A stretch of 64,000 nt of DNA from Denitratisoma sp. DHT3 (GCF_007833355.1 NZ_CP020914.1:1908047-1972046); one strand, 5' to 3'. Shown: positions 29,466 through 38,574, counted from the first letter of the stretch. The notes: generated by a model from the letters alone, not told the origin. Translations and numbers: made by a program.

Positions 29466-30248
29466 GTGATCCAGGTCACCAGCACCCAGTTGGATGCCTG
29501 GCTGACGCTGTTCATGTTCCCGCTGGCGCGCATCCTTGGCCTGGTCGCCACCGCGCCAGTCTTCCAGAACAGGGCGCTGAGCATGCGCATCCGGCTGATC
29601 CTGGGGTTGTCCATCGCCCTGGCGCTGGTCTCGGCGCTGCCGCCGATGCCGGCGGTTCCCGTCGGTTCCTGGATCGGTCTGGCCGTCCTCGCGCAGCAGA
29701 CCCTGATCGGCATCGTCATGGGCTTTACCCTGCGGCTGATTTTCGCCGCCATCGACATGGCCGGCGAACTGATCGGCCTGCAAATGGGCCTGTCCTTCGC
29801 GATGTTCTACGATCCCATGAGCGCCGGCCAGACGCCGGTGGTGACCGAGTTCATCAGTCTGCTCGCGACATTGATCTTCCTGGCCATGAATGGCCATTTG
29901 CTGACGCTCTCGGCCCTGGCGGAAAGCTTCAACCTGTTTCCGGTATCCACCCAGTTTTTCGCCGTCAAGGGCCTGGGGGCGATGCTGACCTGGGCGGCCA
30001 CCCTGTTCGCCGCCGGCGTGCTGCTGGCGCTGCCCTTGATCTCGGCACTGACGATCGCCAACCTGGCCCTGGGCGTGCTTTCCCGGGTCGCCCCGACGTT
30101 GAACCTGTTCGCGGTGGGCTTTCCGGTCACCATCATGGCCGGCTTCACGGTGCTGACGCTTTCCCTGCCCTATATGGGCGCCGCCCTGGAGCGGCTTTAC
30201 GCCCAGAGCTTCTCCGCTCTCGGTCAGGTGATGCGAGCCGGCATGTAG
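29466..30248 (+). CDS. fliR: Flagellar export gate protein FliR
   Basis: Integral membrane component of the FliP5Q4R1 gate. The 260 residues contain several hydrophobic helices and the family signatures (MFPLARILGLVATAPVFQN, FAAIDMAGELIGLQMGLSFA, GFPVTIMAGFTVLTLSLPYM). A GTG start at 29466, preceded by GCAGGAA, gives the normal length. The frame is open through the repeat upstream, but that part would be an artefact. Last gene of the fliK-fliR unit; flhB is elsewhere, at 53049. Confidence 0.94.
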   Translation: MIQVTSTQLDAWLTLFMFPLARILGLVATAPVFQNRALSMRIRLILGLSIALALVSALPPMPAVPVGSWIGLAVLAQQTLIGIVMGFTLRLIFAAIDMAGELIGLQMGLSFAMFYDPMSAGQTPVVTEFISLLATLIFLAMNGHLLTLSALAESFNLFPVSTQFFAVKGLGAMLTWAATLFAAGVLLALPLISALTIANLALGVLSRVAPTLNLFAVGFPVTIMAGFTVLTLSLPYMGAALERLYAQSFSALGQVMRAGM

Positions 30249-30251
30249 CTA

Positions 30252-30405
30252 GGCTCGCCCCCCTTCGCCCCCCTCCGGGGGGTTCGATATGGCTCGCTGC
30301 GCTCGGGTGTTTGGGGGCGCTTCGTGGGGGTACCGATAGATTGCGGCTTCGCCGCGTGCCGCTTTTCCTTGCGGCGGCGCGGCGGAAAAGCTTTTTCGGT
30401 ATTCC
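30252..30405 (+). repeat. Dispersed repeat, family A, copy 3
   Basis: GGCTCGCTGCGCTCGGGTGT, GGTACCGATAGATTGCGGCT, TCGCCGCGTGCCGCTTTTCC and GGCGGAAAAGC repeat the block order of copies 1 and 2. It starts with a C6/G6 hairpin (CCCCCCTCCGGGGGG) that could terminate the fliK-fliR transcript. It lies between fliR and the convergent lipoprotein gene. Confidence 0.8.
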
Positions 30406-30447
30406 CTTGCTTCGCGATCCTCCGGGGAGGGCAATTTTGCAGGGGTA

Positions 30448-30912
30448 CTATTTCTTCACCATCGCGACCACGCCTTCGGCGGTGCGTTGGGAGCCGATGG
30501 CGCTGGAGTCCAGGCCCTCGCGGTACTCCAGGATCTGGAACTCGGAAAAGCCGCCCGTCTGCATCAGTTCGCGGGCGCGGCGCTGGAACACGGCACGGGC
30601 TTCTCCCGCGCCGCCCGTGTAATAGCGCTTCATTTTCAGCGACAGGAGATAGCGGTCCTCGGGGAACTTGGCTTCCTGGATCTCCCAGTTGGGTGCCGCG
30701 GGATCGACCACCGAATAGGCGATCGCCGCCACCCCGGCCCAGTAGACGATCTGCTCGCCGGTCAAGGCCAGCTTGGAGCTGACATCGATCTGCTTGTCCA
30801 TCACGCTCTTGCAGCCGACCAGAGCGGGCAGCAGCAGGATCGCCACAAGCAGATACGATCTTGCGAATCTCGAACTCGTGGCCTGTCGCCTCTCTCTCAT
30901 GAGTCCGCTCAT
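30448..30912 (-). CDS. Hypothetical lipoprotein after flgL
   Basis: The 154-residue protein has a positively charged N-terminus, a hydrophobic helix and a lipobox (LVGC, cysteine near residue 34), so it is probably a membrane-anchored lipoprotein. No known family was recognised. The mature part is soluble, with a C-terminal segment (GFSEFQILEYREGLDSSAIG, then QRTAEGVVAMVKK). The ATG at 30912 overlaps the flgL stop (TGATG), suggesting coupling; an inner ATG at 30900 is an alternative. Co-transcription with flgKL hints at an envelope or flagellum role, but this is inference only. Confidence 0.75.
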   Translation of the reverse strand: MSGLMRERRQATSSRFARSYLLVAILLLPALVGCKSVMDKQIDVSSKLALTGEQIVYWAGVAAIAYSVVDPAAPNWEIQEAKFPEDRYLLSLKMKRYYTGGAGEARAVFQRRARELMQTGGFSEFQILEYREGLDSSAIGSQRTAEGVVAMVKK

Positions 30913-33020
30913 CACAGGTAATTGAACAAGGACATCCCGGAAATCTTCATGAAGGACTGCTGTGCGGCCTGCAGTTCGACCTGCATCCGCGTCAGATCGG
31001 TGATGGCCTTGGCGTAATCCAGATCCTGCAGATTGGACAGCGTACTTGCATATTGCAGATCGAGGCTTCCGGACACGTTCCCCAGGTCCTCGACTTCCGC
31101 CAGTTGCGTACCGATGCCGGCACGCACTCGTGAAATGTTGTCCTCGATCTTGGAAAGGTTGGTCAGGACAAAACCCAGCTTGTTCTGCAGACTTGCGTTG
31201 CCCGTCCCGCCGGCCGGCGCCGCCGGTCCCTCGATGGCCTTGATCAGATCCGCCAGCGTGTCGAACACGCTCTGCGTCGTGCTGTTCTTCAGGCTGAACG
31301 CATCGCCGCTGGCCGGCGTGCCCTGGATCGTCACCGAAACCCCGAAGTCCTTGTAGGGAGCGGCCAGATTGGAAAATGCCACCGGATCGCCGCTCTTGAA
31401 CACGTGGGTGTAGGTGTTGCCGCTGCCGCCACTGGTCGATGCCGTGTCGGTGAACAGGGAGCGCTCGGTCCGGGTATCCACCAGATCGTAATAGACCGGC
31501 GCATTGGGGCTGAGGTCTGCCGGATCCTTCCAGAACCGCACCTCCAGCTGTTTGCTGTTGTAGGGGCTGTTCCATTTGGCCGCATCGAGCACCTCCCCGG
31601 CGCCGATGATGCCGCTGCCCATGTTCTCCGCCGCCACCATCTTCGGTGCGGTGACGAAGGTGCCGTTGCCTTGAGGGTCGGTGCCGGCCTTGATGGTGAA
31701 GGCGTCGCCGCTGGCGGGATTGCCGGTGACGGTCACCGAAGCGCCGAAATCGAAAGCTGGTGGCGCAGCGGAAGAAAAGGAAATCGGCGTACCACTGGTG
31801 TAGGCGTGGGTGTAGCTTCCAGTCGCACCGGTGGCGGACGGGGCGCCGGTAAATAGCGACTTGTTCGTGGTCGTATCGACCAGATCGTAATAGGTCGCCC
31901 CCGCCGCGCCGATGGAACCCGCGGCATCCACCCAGAAACGCACCTCCAGGTTCTGGCTGTTGCCGGCCGTACTCCATTTCACCGGATCGGTGACCACGCC
32001 TTGGTCGATGACCGCGTTGGCATGGGTGATCGTGGGCGGCGATGTCTTTAGGCCGCCGCTGACATTGTCGATGGAAAATTTATCGCCATCGGCGGGATTG
32101 CCGGTGACGGTCACCGAAGCGCCGAAGTCGTTGCTCGGCGGATTGTAGGCGGCCGCCAAGCCGGAGAACGCGATCGGCGCACCGCTGGTGTAGGCATGGG
32201 TGTAGCTTCCAGTCGCACCGGTAGCAGACGGGCTGCCCGTAAACAACGAGTCGCCGGTTCCGGCGTCGACCAGATCGTAATAGGTCGCCCCCGCCGCGCC
32301 GATGGAACCCGCGGCATCCACCCAGAAGCGCACCTCGATGCTGTTCGGCGCGGTGGCCCAGTCCGTCGGGCTGGTGATGGTGCCCGCATCGATGCCGACG
32401 CTGTGGATGTTCGATGGCCGCTCCGTCGGCAGACCGGTGACGAAAGTGCCGTTGCCGTTCGAAATGCGCATGAACACATCATTGCCCGACTGGCTGATCG
32501 GCAGATTCCTGGAGCCGGACACGCGCAAGGTCCGCAGTCCATCGTCGCCGATATAGTTCACGCCGCTGTCGACGCTGCCGGCAAAAGGCTTGTTGCTGCC
32601 CTGATAGCCGGAGAACACGTATTGACCGGTGCCATCGGTGCTGTTGGCCAGCGCCACCAGCTCATCGAAGCGGGAACGCAATTCCGTGGCGATGCTCTTG
32701 CGGTCGGCGGCGGAAAGCGTGGCGTTCCCTGCCTGAACGGTCAGTTCGCGAATCCGCACCAGCAGATCGGTGGTTGAGGACAACTGTCCGTCCATGAGGC
32801 CCAGGGCGCTTTTGGCATTGCCCTGGGCTGTGACGTACTGGGCGTTGATTTCCTTGGACTGGGTGACTTCCAGCGCACGCGCCGCCGCCACCGGGTCGTC
32901 GGAGGGTGTCAGGATGCGCCGGCCGCTGGACACCTGTTGCTGGGTGCGCAACAAGGAACTGGTGCGTTGCTGGATGCTGTTGACGCCGCTGTCGAAAATC
33001 ATGCCGGTGCTGACGCGCAT
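30912..33020 (-). CDS. flgL: Flagellar hook-filament junction protein FlgL (HAP3), enlarged
   Basis: FlgL forms the outer junction ring between hook and filament. Conserved ends: N-terminal MRVSTGMIFDSGVNSIQQRTSSLL and C-terminal LQDLDYAKAITDLTRMQVEL, then QQSFMKISGMSLFNYL. At 702 residues it is roughly twice the usual length. The surplus is three tandem modules of about 110-130 residues (nt about 32380 down to 31270), each with a VRFW...YYDLVD...SLFT...YTH core. It lies 17 nt after flgK. Confidence 0.94.
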   Translation of the reverse strand: MRVSTGMIFDSGVNSIQQRTSSLLRTQQQVSSGRRILTPSDDPVAAARALEVTQSKEINAQYVTAQGNAKSALGLMDGQLSSTTDLLVRIRELTVQAGNATLSAADRKSIATELRSRFDELVALANSTDGTGQYVFSGYQGSNKPFAGSVDSGVNYIGDDGLRTLRVSGSRNLPISQSGNDVFMRISNGNGTFVTGLPTERPSNIHSVGIDAGTITSPTDWATAPNSIEVRFWVDAAGSIGAAGATYYDLVDAGTGDSLFTGSPSATGATGSYTHAYTSGAPIAFSGLAAAYNPPSNDFGASVTVTGNPADGDKFSIDNVSGGLKTSPPTITHANAVIDQGVVTDPVKWSTAGNSQNLEVRFWVDAAGSIGAAGATYYDLVDTTTNKSLFTGAPSATGATGSYTHAYTSGTPISFSSAAPPAFDFGASVTVTGNPASGDAFTIKAGTDPQGNGTFVTAPKMVAAENMGSGIIGAGEVLDAAKWNSPYNSKQLEVRFWKDPADLSPNAPVYYDLVDTRTERSLFTDTASTSGGSGNTYTHVFKSGDPVAFSNLAAPYKDFGVSVTIQGTPASGDAFSLKNSTTQSVFDTLADLIKAIEGPAAPAGGTGNASLQNKLGFVLTNLSKIEDNISRVRAGIGTQLAEVEDLGNVSGSLDLQYASTLSNLQDLDYAKAITDLTRMQVELQAAQQSFMKISGMSLFNYL
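31270..32385 (-). repeat. Three tandem modules inside flgL
   Basis: Module 1 is about 32385-32045, module 2 about 32010-31680, module 3 about 31600-31270. Modules 1 and 2 share long identical nucleotide stretches, for instance 32268-32330 versus 31878-31940. Module 3 is diverged. All three end in an SVT-GxP-GD-F segment. Recent duplication or gene conversion of modules 1 and 2 is likely. Confidence 0.9.
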
Positions 33021-33037
33021 GACGAACTCCTTGTCGT

Positions 33038-35962
33038 TTATCTGCCTATATTCAGCAACTCATCAAAGAGCTTGCTGGAGATATTGATGATCTTTGCCGC
33101 CGCCTGGTAGGCCTGCTGGTAACGCAGCAGGTTGGCGGCCTCTTCGTCCAGGTTGACGCCGGACTGCGACTGGATCGCCGTCTCGCCCTGCTTCACCAGA
33201 TTCTGCTGGGTCGTCAAGGTCACATCCACTTCCCGCGCCTTGTTGCCGATCTGGCTGACGATTTGGGAATAAGCGGACTGAAAGGTGGATGTGCCGTCCG
33301 CCATGGCATTGAGCGTCTGCAAGGCCGCCATCAACCCGGCATTGCGATTGTCGGAAACTCCCGACGGATTGGGACCCACGGTAAAGGTGTCGCCGTCGAC
33401 GGCCGAACCGTTGATCGAGAAGCTCAGGCCGTTGAAGCTCAATTCCGCCCCCGAAATGTAGGGCACGTAATCCGTGGTCTGGCCGATCACATAGGACGTC
33501 GGGCGGCCGCCGGGCGGCGTCACCGTGACCACGCTGCCCACCGGGAAGCCGGTCAGCCGGTCCGGCAGCGGCGGCACGGCGGCGGCCTGGGCGGTGTTGA
33601 AGCGCAAGGTGATCGACGCCGTCGGCAGACTGTTGTTGCCCGTGACCGGAGCACTGGTCATGATGCCTGTGCCGCTGTTGCCGACACTGGAAAGTGTGAC
33701 GGCCGATCCGGGGCCCACGGTGGCCGACGTAATCACCAACTGGTTATTGCTGTTCAGCGTTACCGAGGCGGGGCTGGGCAGAGGAGGGGAGCCAAATGCA
33801 GTATCCACAGCCGTTTGCACTGCCGCCCGCAGGGTCGCCGGGGTGTAGGTTCCCTGCGGAATGCTCACCGTCACCGCCGCTCCGCCATCCAGCGACAAGC
33901 GGAACTGATCATTGCTTCCCGTCGTGATGGTGGTGGAGCCGGCCAAAGACAGTCCGGCGGTGGCGAACCCTGCCGCCGCCGGCGGACCGGCAACAGCAGC
34001 GGTATTCGTCGGGATGCCGAAGAGCGTTGCAAATCCGGTGTTGCCGATGCTGGGCGGCGCGATGGGTGGCGCGGTGTTGGCAGCGAAAGTGAACACATCG
34101 CCATCCGCCGGCGTACCGCTGATCGTCGCCCCCACGCCATTGACGTTGATGATGGCGCCGGCGGTGTAGGGAATCCGGGCGTTCTCGCTGGTGACCTGAT
34201 ACGTGGTCGAGCCGACCTTGACCGTCGCGCCGACCGGAAAGCCGACCAGGCTGTCGCTCGATGCCTCGTAGCGAACCGAGAACGGCGCCTGCAGCAGCAC
34301 CGACGCATCCGCCACCGTACCGCTGCTGATGGTCGCCGTACCGGCATTCGTCAGCGCTGCGGAAGTCCGGATCGGAGCCGCCAGGGCGATGTTCGTCGGA
34401 TCGGAAATCGCCAGCGAGATGTCCCGCGCGGCATTGCGTGTGGGCCGGATCAGGAAACTGTCGTCGACGGCCATCTTTCCGCTCAATTGCAGGTCGAACC
34501 CCTGCGGCGCGGCATTGGTCATCAGATCGGCCAACGCGGAGGCCTGGTCGATCCCGGTACCGCGCCATATCTGGTTGTCCGAGATGCGTTCCAGGGTGAA
34601 ACTGTTGGGACCGACCAGGGTCAGGCGGTAATCGCTGTCGGTCAGGGTCTGGATGTTGGACCCGGTCGAAGCCAGCGTCGCCGTCCCCGCGTTGCCGGCG
34701 TAGGCGGTCACCCGCTTGTCCGCCGCCGCGCCGGGCTGGATCAGGAAAGTATCGCCATTCTGGGGCGCGCCCGAAGCCAGACTGAAGCGAATCCCGTCCA
34801 CGACCTGGGGCAGAGTGGAAAACGTGCCCAGGGTCTTGTCGTCCGCCAGCCGGGTGATGGTGTACCCGCCCTGCGTCTTGTCGTAACGCAGCATGTAATC
34901 GCTGTCGACGATGTTGGCGGAGAGCACGCCGGTTCCTGCGTTGGAGGGGGCGCCCAAAGTCGAGAGCTGGATCGGGTTGAAGAAATTTCCGCCCATACTC
35001 CCCGTCAGATCCTGACCCAGGACATGCTGGGTGTTGAACTGGGTCGCCAGCGAGAGAGCGATACGGCCGATGGCATTCTGGGCCGGGTCCAGCGTCTCGC
35101 GCCGAAAAGCCAGCAGGCCGCCGAGATTGCCGCCACTGACCAGGGATTCGGGAATCGCCTGGAGATTGCCGGCAGGATCCTTGAGCCCGATGCGCACGCT
35201 GGACAGATCCTCCTGTCCGGGCATTGCCGCCAATTGATAAGTCTGGGTGCCGACGACCAAAGGCTGGCCCGTCCCGAAGAAAATGCTGTAGCTGCCATCA
35301 CTTTCCTGGTGAGTGGTGACGCGGATCTCCTGATTCAGGTCCGCGACCAACTGGTCGCGCTGGTCATACAGATCGTTGGCGGGCTGCCCTCCCCCCGCCT
35401 GGGCGACGAGGATGCGCTGATTGATGTCGGCGATCTGCAGGACATAGGAATTGATGGTCGTGACTTCGGTGCTGATCTGGGAATTTATCCCGTTGCGCAT
35501 TTCCCCCAGCTGCTGGTCGAGGCCCTGGAAGCGCGCCACCAGGGCTTGCCCGGCGGAGAGTATGGCCTGCCGCGCGGGGACCGACGCAGGATTGGCGGCC
35601 GCTTCGTCGATCGCCTTGAAGAATCCTTGCAGCGCGGGGCTCAGGCCCGCACTGGGGTCGGCCAGCAGATTGTCGATCTGGCCGATCTGGTTCGAATAGG
35701 TTTGCAGCGCGGCGGCGTTGGTTTGCGCGGTCAGCAACTGGGTGGTCAAAAGGTTGTTGTAGACCCGCTGCACGGTCAGGACGCTGGTCCCCTGCCCGAG
35801 AAAACCCGAGCCGGTCAGCATCGGCGTATTGGTCGTCTGGAGAATCTGCTGACGGTTGAAACCAGCGGTCGATGCGTTGGAGATGTTGTGGCTGGTCGTC
35901 AGAATGCCCATCTGAGCCGCATTCAGACCTGACACGCTGATATTGAAGAGACTGTTGCCCAT
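33038..35962 (-). CDS. flgK: Flagellar hook-associated protein FlgK (HAP1), enlarged
   Basis: FlgK is the hook-proximal junction protein and the first filament-type substrate. It has the conserved N-terminus (LFNISVSGLNAAQMGILTTS, HNISNASTAGFNRQQ) and C-terminus (EAANLLRYQQAYQAAAKIIN). At 974 residues it is about 300-400 longer than typical. The surplus holds about four diverged modules ending in G-x-DGD-x-F (for example PQNGDTFLIQPG, PADGDVFTF, AVDGDTFTVGPN) plus one SIPQGTYTPATL-type insert also found in FlgE and FliD. A perfect sigma54 promoter precedes it. Confidence 0.95.
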   Translation of the reverse strand: MGNSLFNISVSGLNAAQMGILTTSHNISNASTAGFNRQQILQTTNTPMLTGSGFLGQGTSVLTVQRVYNNLLTTQLLTAQTNAAALQTYSNQIGQIDNLLADPSAGLSPALQGFFKAIDEAAANPASVPARQAILSAGQALVARFQGLDQQLGEMRNGINSQISTEVTTINSYVLQIADINQRILVAQAGGGQPANDLYDQRDQLVADLNQEIRVTTHQESDGSYSIFFGTGQPLVVGTQTYQLAAMPGQEDLSSVRIGLKDPAGNLQAIPESLVSGGNLGGLLAFRRETLDPAQNAIGRIALSLATQFNTQHVLGQDLTGSMGGNFFNPIQLSTLGAPSNAGTGVLSANIVDSDYMLRYDKTQGGYTITRLADDKTLGTFSTLPQVVDGIRFSLASGAPQNGDTFLIQPGAAADKRVTAYAGNAGTATLASTGSNIQTLTDSDYRLTLVGPNSFTLERISDNQIWRGTGIDQASALADLMTNAAPQGFDLQLSGKMAVDDSFLIRPTRNAARDISLAISDPTNIALAAPIRTSAALTNAGTATISSGTVADASVLLQAPFSVRYEASSDSLVGFPVGATVKVGSTTYQVTSENARIPYTAGAIINVNGVGATISGTPADGDVFTFAANTAPPIAPPSIGNTGFATLFGIPTNTAAVAGPPAAAGFATAGLSLAGSTTITTGSNDQFRLSLDGGAAVTVSIPQGTYTPATLRAAVQTAVDTAFGSPPLPSPASVTLNSNNQLVITSATVGPGSAVTLSSVGNSGTGIMTSAPVTGNNSLPTASITLRFNTAQAAAVPPLPDRLTGFPVGSVVTVTPPGGRPTSYVIGQTTDYVPYISGAELSFNGLSFSINGSAVDGDTFTVGPNPSGVSDNRNAGLMAALQTLNAMADGTSTFQSAYSQIVSQIGNKAREVDVTLTTQQNLVKQGETAIQSQSGVNLDEEAANLLRYQQAYQAAAKIINISSKLFDELLNIGR

Positions 35963-35986
35963 GACGGTTCCGTTTCCCGTTAACTA

Positions 35987-36001
35987 CGGCAAAGCTTGCC
36001 G
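35987..36001. promoter_or_regulatory. Palindrome CGGCAA-N3-TTGCCG in the flgK leader
   Basis: CGGCAAAGCTTGCCG lies between the predicted flgK transcription start (about 36015) and the ATG at 35962, at about +15 to +29. Its arms are identical to the three other copies in the window. From memory, FlrC in Vibrio is reported to bind downstream of the start site at some flagellar promoters, so this location does not exclude an activator site. Confidence 0.75.
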
Positions 36002-36025
36002 AAAGTTGATTCACGACAGGGCAAC

Positions 36026-36041
36026 AGCAACACCCGTGCCA
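36026..36041 (-). promoter_or_regulatory. sigma54 promoter of flgKL
   Basis: On the minus strand TGGCACGGGTGTTGCT is a 12/12 match to TGGCACG-N4-TTGCW. The leader to the flgK ATG is about 53 nt and contains the CGGCAA palindrome. It separates flgKL from the flgBCDEFGHIJ unit. Confidence 0.92.
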
Positions 36042-36251
36042 GCCGGTCGAAAATCGGGGGTTCAGGGTATCGGTAAGCGATGGATTGTTATTGAAAACGC
36101 TACAATCCAACAAGGCTCGGAGAGAGCCAAAACAAGAATCAGACAGGGACTGGGTCTTCATTTTCAGCCCTGAAAAATCCCTTTGAATTGTATCCATAGA
36201 AGATACAATCATTTCCGTATTTGTCAGCGGCCCGCCTCGAAAATGCGCGAC

Positions 36252-37160
36252 TCAGCCGGTCAGCGCCTGGCGCAGGGTGGTGCCGGAAATGATGCGTTCG
36301 AGCTTGGCGGCGTACATGGGGTCGCTGGCATAGCCGGCCCGTTGCAGGCCGCTGGCGAAGGCCGCGCCATCCTGACTGCCCGGAACCGCCGCGTAGCGCG
36401 GATTCGAGGCCAGCATCCGGGCGTAGTCGGCGAAGGCCTCGCCATAGGACGCGTAGGCGCGGAACCGCTCCAGCTGGCGTTGCGGCGCGCCATCCACGTA
36501 CTCGGTGGTGACCGCCTCCGCCACGGGGCCGTTCCAGGAACGGCCGGCCTTGATGCCGAACAGGTTGAAGCTGGGGCTGCCGTCGGCGCGACGCGGTTCG
36601 GACTTGCCCCAGCCGGTTTCCAGGGCCGCCTGGGCCACCAGGAAGTGGGGCGGAACACCCAGGCTGCGCGCGGCCTCCTGGGCATGGGGCCAGACTTGAT
36701 CGACGAACTGGCCGGCGCTCGCCGTGCCGCCGCTCGGGGCCGCCGTTTTTTCATTCCACGCCTGGGGTTCCAGGGCGAGGGCGCGTTGCAGTTTCTCCAG
36801 CGGCAGCGCCGGCGAGCGCGGCGACAGGGGCAGCCCGCCCTCGCCCACCTGCGGCTCGGCCGTCGAGCGCGTCAGCTGTTTCTCGATCATCGCCGCCAGG
36901 CCGGTATTGCCCTTGCCGGCCAGCACCTGGGTCAGTTGCTGGTCCAGCAGGGATTCGTACATGCGCGTCTGCTCGCTGTCGAACATGCCCTCGCGCGGCG
37001 TGGCGTCGCGCATCGACTTGAGGACCATCTGCAGGAACAGCGCCTCGAACTGGCGCGCGGCCTCTTTCAGGGCCTTGGGATCGTTGCCCTTGACCTGCTG
37101 TTTGAGGGAGGAAAGGCGGCCGACATCGAAGATGTTCGGCTCGACGCTGGTGGAATTCAT
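36252..37160 (-). CDS. flgJ: Peptidoglycan hydrolase / rod cap FlgJ
   Basis: Periplasmic bifunctional protein: the N-terminal rod-binding domain (about 20-100, with QFEALFLQMVLKSMRDATPR) and the C-terminal glucosaminidase domain (about 150-300, with LVAQAALETGWGKSE containing the catalytic glutamate, and FNLFGIKAG). The flagellar hydrolase opens the peptidoglycan for the rod. The ATG at 37160 gives 302 residues. It is the last gene of the flgB operon; a family B repeat separates it from flgI. Confidence 0.95.
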   Translation of the reverse strand: MNSTSVEPNIFDVGRLSSLKQQVKGNDPKALKEAARQFEALFLQMVLKSMRDATPREGMFDSEQTRMYESLLDQQLTQVLAGKGNTGLAAMIEKQLTRSTAEPQVGEGGLPLSPRSPALPLEKLQRALALEPQAWNEKTAAPSGGTASAGQFVDQVWPHAQEAARSLGVPPHFLVAQAALETGWGKSEPRRADGSPSFNLFGIKAGRSWNGPVAEAVTTEYVDGAPQRQLERFRAYASYGEAFADYARMLASNPRYAAVPGSQDGAAFASGLQRAGYASDPMYAAKLERIISGTTLRQALTG

Positions 37161-37269
37161 GGCGTCGCGAGCATCGCATCGTCCCGTTGACGGCAATCCG
37201 CGGAATAGAGCGGCAATATCTGCCTGTTACGACGAAATTGCGCAACACGGAGTCGGATCATGTATCGGG

Positions 37270-37335
37270 CGCAGCAAGCAAACTCGTCACTTCCCCCTCA
37301 AGGGGGAGGCGGGAGGGGGCAGGCCCTCTTGTCCT
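37270..37335 (-). repeat. Dispersed repeat, family B, downstream of flgI
   Basis: AGCAAGCAAACTCGTCACTT, a CCCCCTCAAGGGGG hairpin and a G-rich tail followed by CCTCTTGTCC. The reverse complement of 38575-38655 shows the same order of blocks, so flgI lies between two inverted copies. Confidence 0.7.
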
Positions 37336-37381
37336 TCGCGCATTTCATGCTCCGAGGCGGAAAATCCGCTTCCATGCGCGC

Positions 37382-38494
37382 TCAGATGATTTCCAGCTCG
37401 GCCCGCAACGCGCCGGCGGCCTTCATCGCCTGGAGCACCGCGACCAGATCCTGAGGATTGGCGCCGATCGCATTCAGGGCCTTGACCACCTCGGCCAGGT
37501 TGGCGCCGGCCTTGACGTTCAACAGGGAGGCATTGTCCTGCTTGAGCTCGATCTGGGCGTTGGACACGCCGACCGTCTGTCCGCCGGACAGGGGCGGCGG
37601 CTGGCTCACGGTATTGGCGGCACTGACCGAAACCGTCAGATTGCCATGCGCGACCGCGCAGGTTTCCAGAGTCACGGTCTGGTTCATCACCACCGATCCG
37701 GAACGCGCATTGATGATCACCTTCGCCGGCAGGCGGGCCGGCTGCAACTCGATGCTCTCGATCGCCCCCAGGAAGGCGACCCGCGCATCCGGGCTGGTCG
37801 GCGCGCGCACCCGCACCTGCCGGGCATCCACCGCCGTCGCGGCGCCGGGCACCTGGCGGTTGATGGCTTCCACCATGCGCTGCGCGGTGCCGAAATCGGC
37901 GCCGTTGAGATCCAGGTAAACGAATTCGCCCTCGCCCATCGGGGTCGGGACTTCCCGCTCCACCGTGGCGCCGGCGGCGATGCGCCCGACCGACAAATGA
38001 TTCACCGTGACCTTGGAGCCGGCGGCGGCCGCGCCGGCGCCGGCCACCACCACATTGCCCTGGGCCATCGCATAGATCTGGCCGTCGGCGCCCTTCAGGG
38101 GCGTCAGCACCAGCGTTCCGCCCTTGAGGCTCTTGGCGTTGCCCATCGAGGAGACCGTAATGTCGATCTGCTGCCCCGTCCGCGAAAAGGGCGGCAGATT
38201 GGCCGTCACCATCACCGCCGCCACGTTCTTCAATTGCAGGCTGGTGCCGGGCGGCATGGTGACGCCCATGTTGGACAGCATGTTCACGATGCTCTGCACG
38301 GTGAAGGGCGTCTGGGTGGTCTGGTCGCCGCTGCCGTCCAGGCCCACCACCACCCCATAGCCGATCAGCTGGTTGTTGCGCACGCCGGCCACCGAGGCCA
38401 TGTCCTTGATGCGCTCGGCCCGCGCCGCGTCGGCCACCATCAGGCCGGCGAGGAGCCACATCAGGGCGATCAATATCTTGTGGGTCAGACTCAT
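37382..38494 (-). CDS. flgI: Flagellar P-ring protein FlgI
   Basis: FlgI makes the periplasmic P ring, a bushing for the rod. The 370 residues have a signal peptide (about 1-26, ending ARAE) and the family hallmark start ERIKDMASVAGVRNNQLIGY, then GYGVVVGLDGSGDQT, PFTVQSIVNMLSNMGV. The C-terminus (VKALNAIGANPQDLVAVLQA) is also typical. It lies within the flgB-J operon and is flanked by inverted copies of a short repeat. Confidence 0.96.
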   Translation of the reverse strand: MSLTHKILIALMWLLAGLMVADAARAERIKDMASVAGVRNNQLIGYGVVVGLDGSGDQTTQTPFTVQSIVNMLSNMGVTMPPGTSLQLKNVAAVMVTANLPPFSRTGQQIDITVSSMGNAKSLKGGTLVLTPLKGADGQIYAMAQGNVVVAGAGAAAAGSKVTVNHLSVGRIAAGATVEREVPTPMGEGEFVYLDLNGADFGTAQRMVEAINRQVPGAATAVDARQVRVRAPTSPDARVAFLGAIESIELQPARLPAKVIINARSGSVVMNQTVTLETCAVAHGNLTVSVSAANTVSQPPPLSGGQTVGVSNAQIELKQDNASLLNVKAGANLAEVVKALNAIGANPQDLVAVLQAMKAAGALRAELEII

Positions 38495-38574
38495 GCGGCA
38501 ATCCTTTCCATCCTAAACTGGCCAAACTGGAACCCAACAGGAATGGCTTCGCTAAGGAGCGGAGCCGGTTGGCC

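Noticed and set aside
33263..35932. 889-codon plus-strand open frame opposite flgK
   Set aside because: Shadow of flgK; composition typical of antisense frames, no motifs or ribosome site.
37190..37230. Fifth CGGCAA palindrome before flgJ
   Set aside because: CGGCAATATCTGCCT keeps only one good arm; it is not counted as a site.
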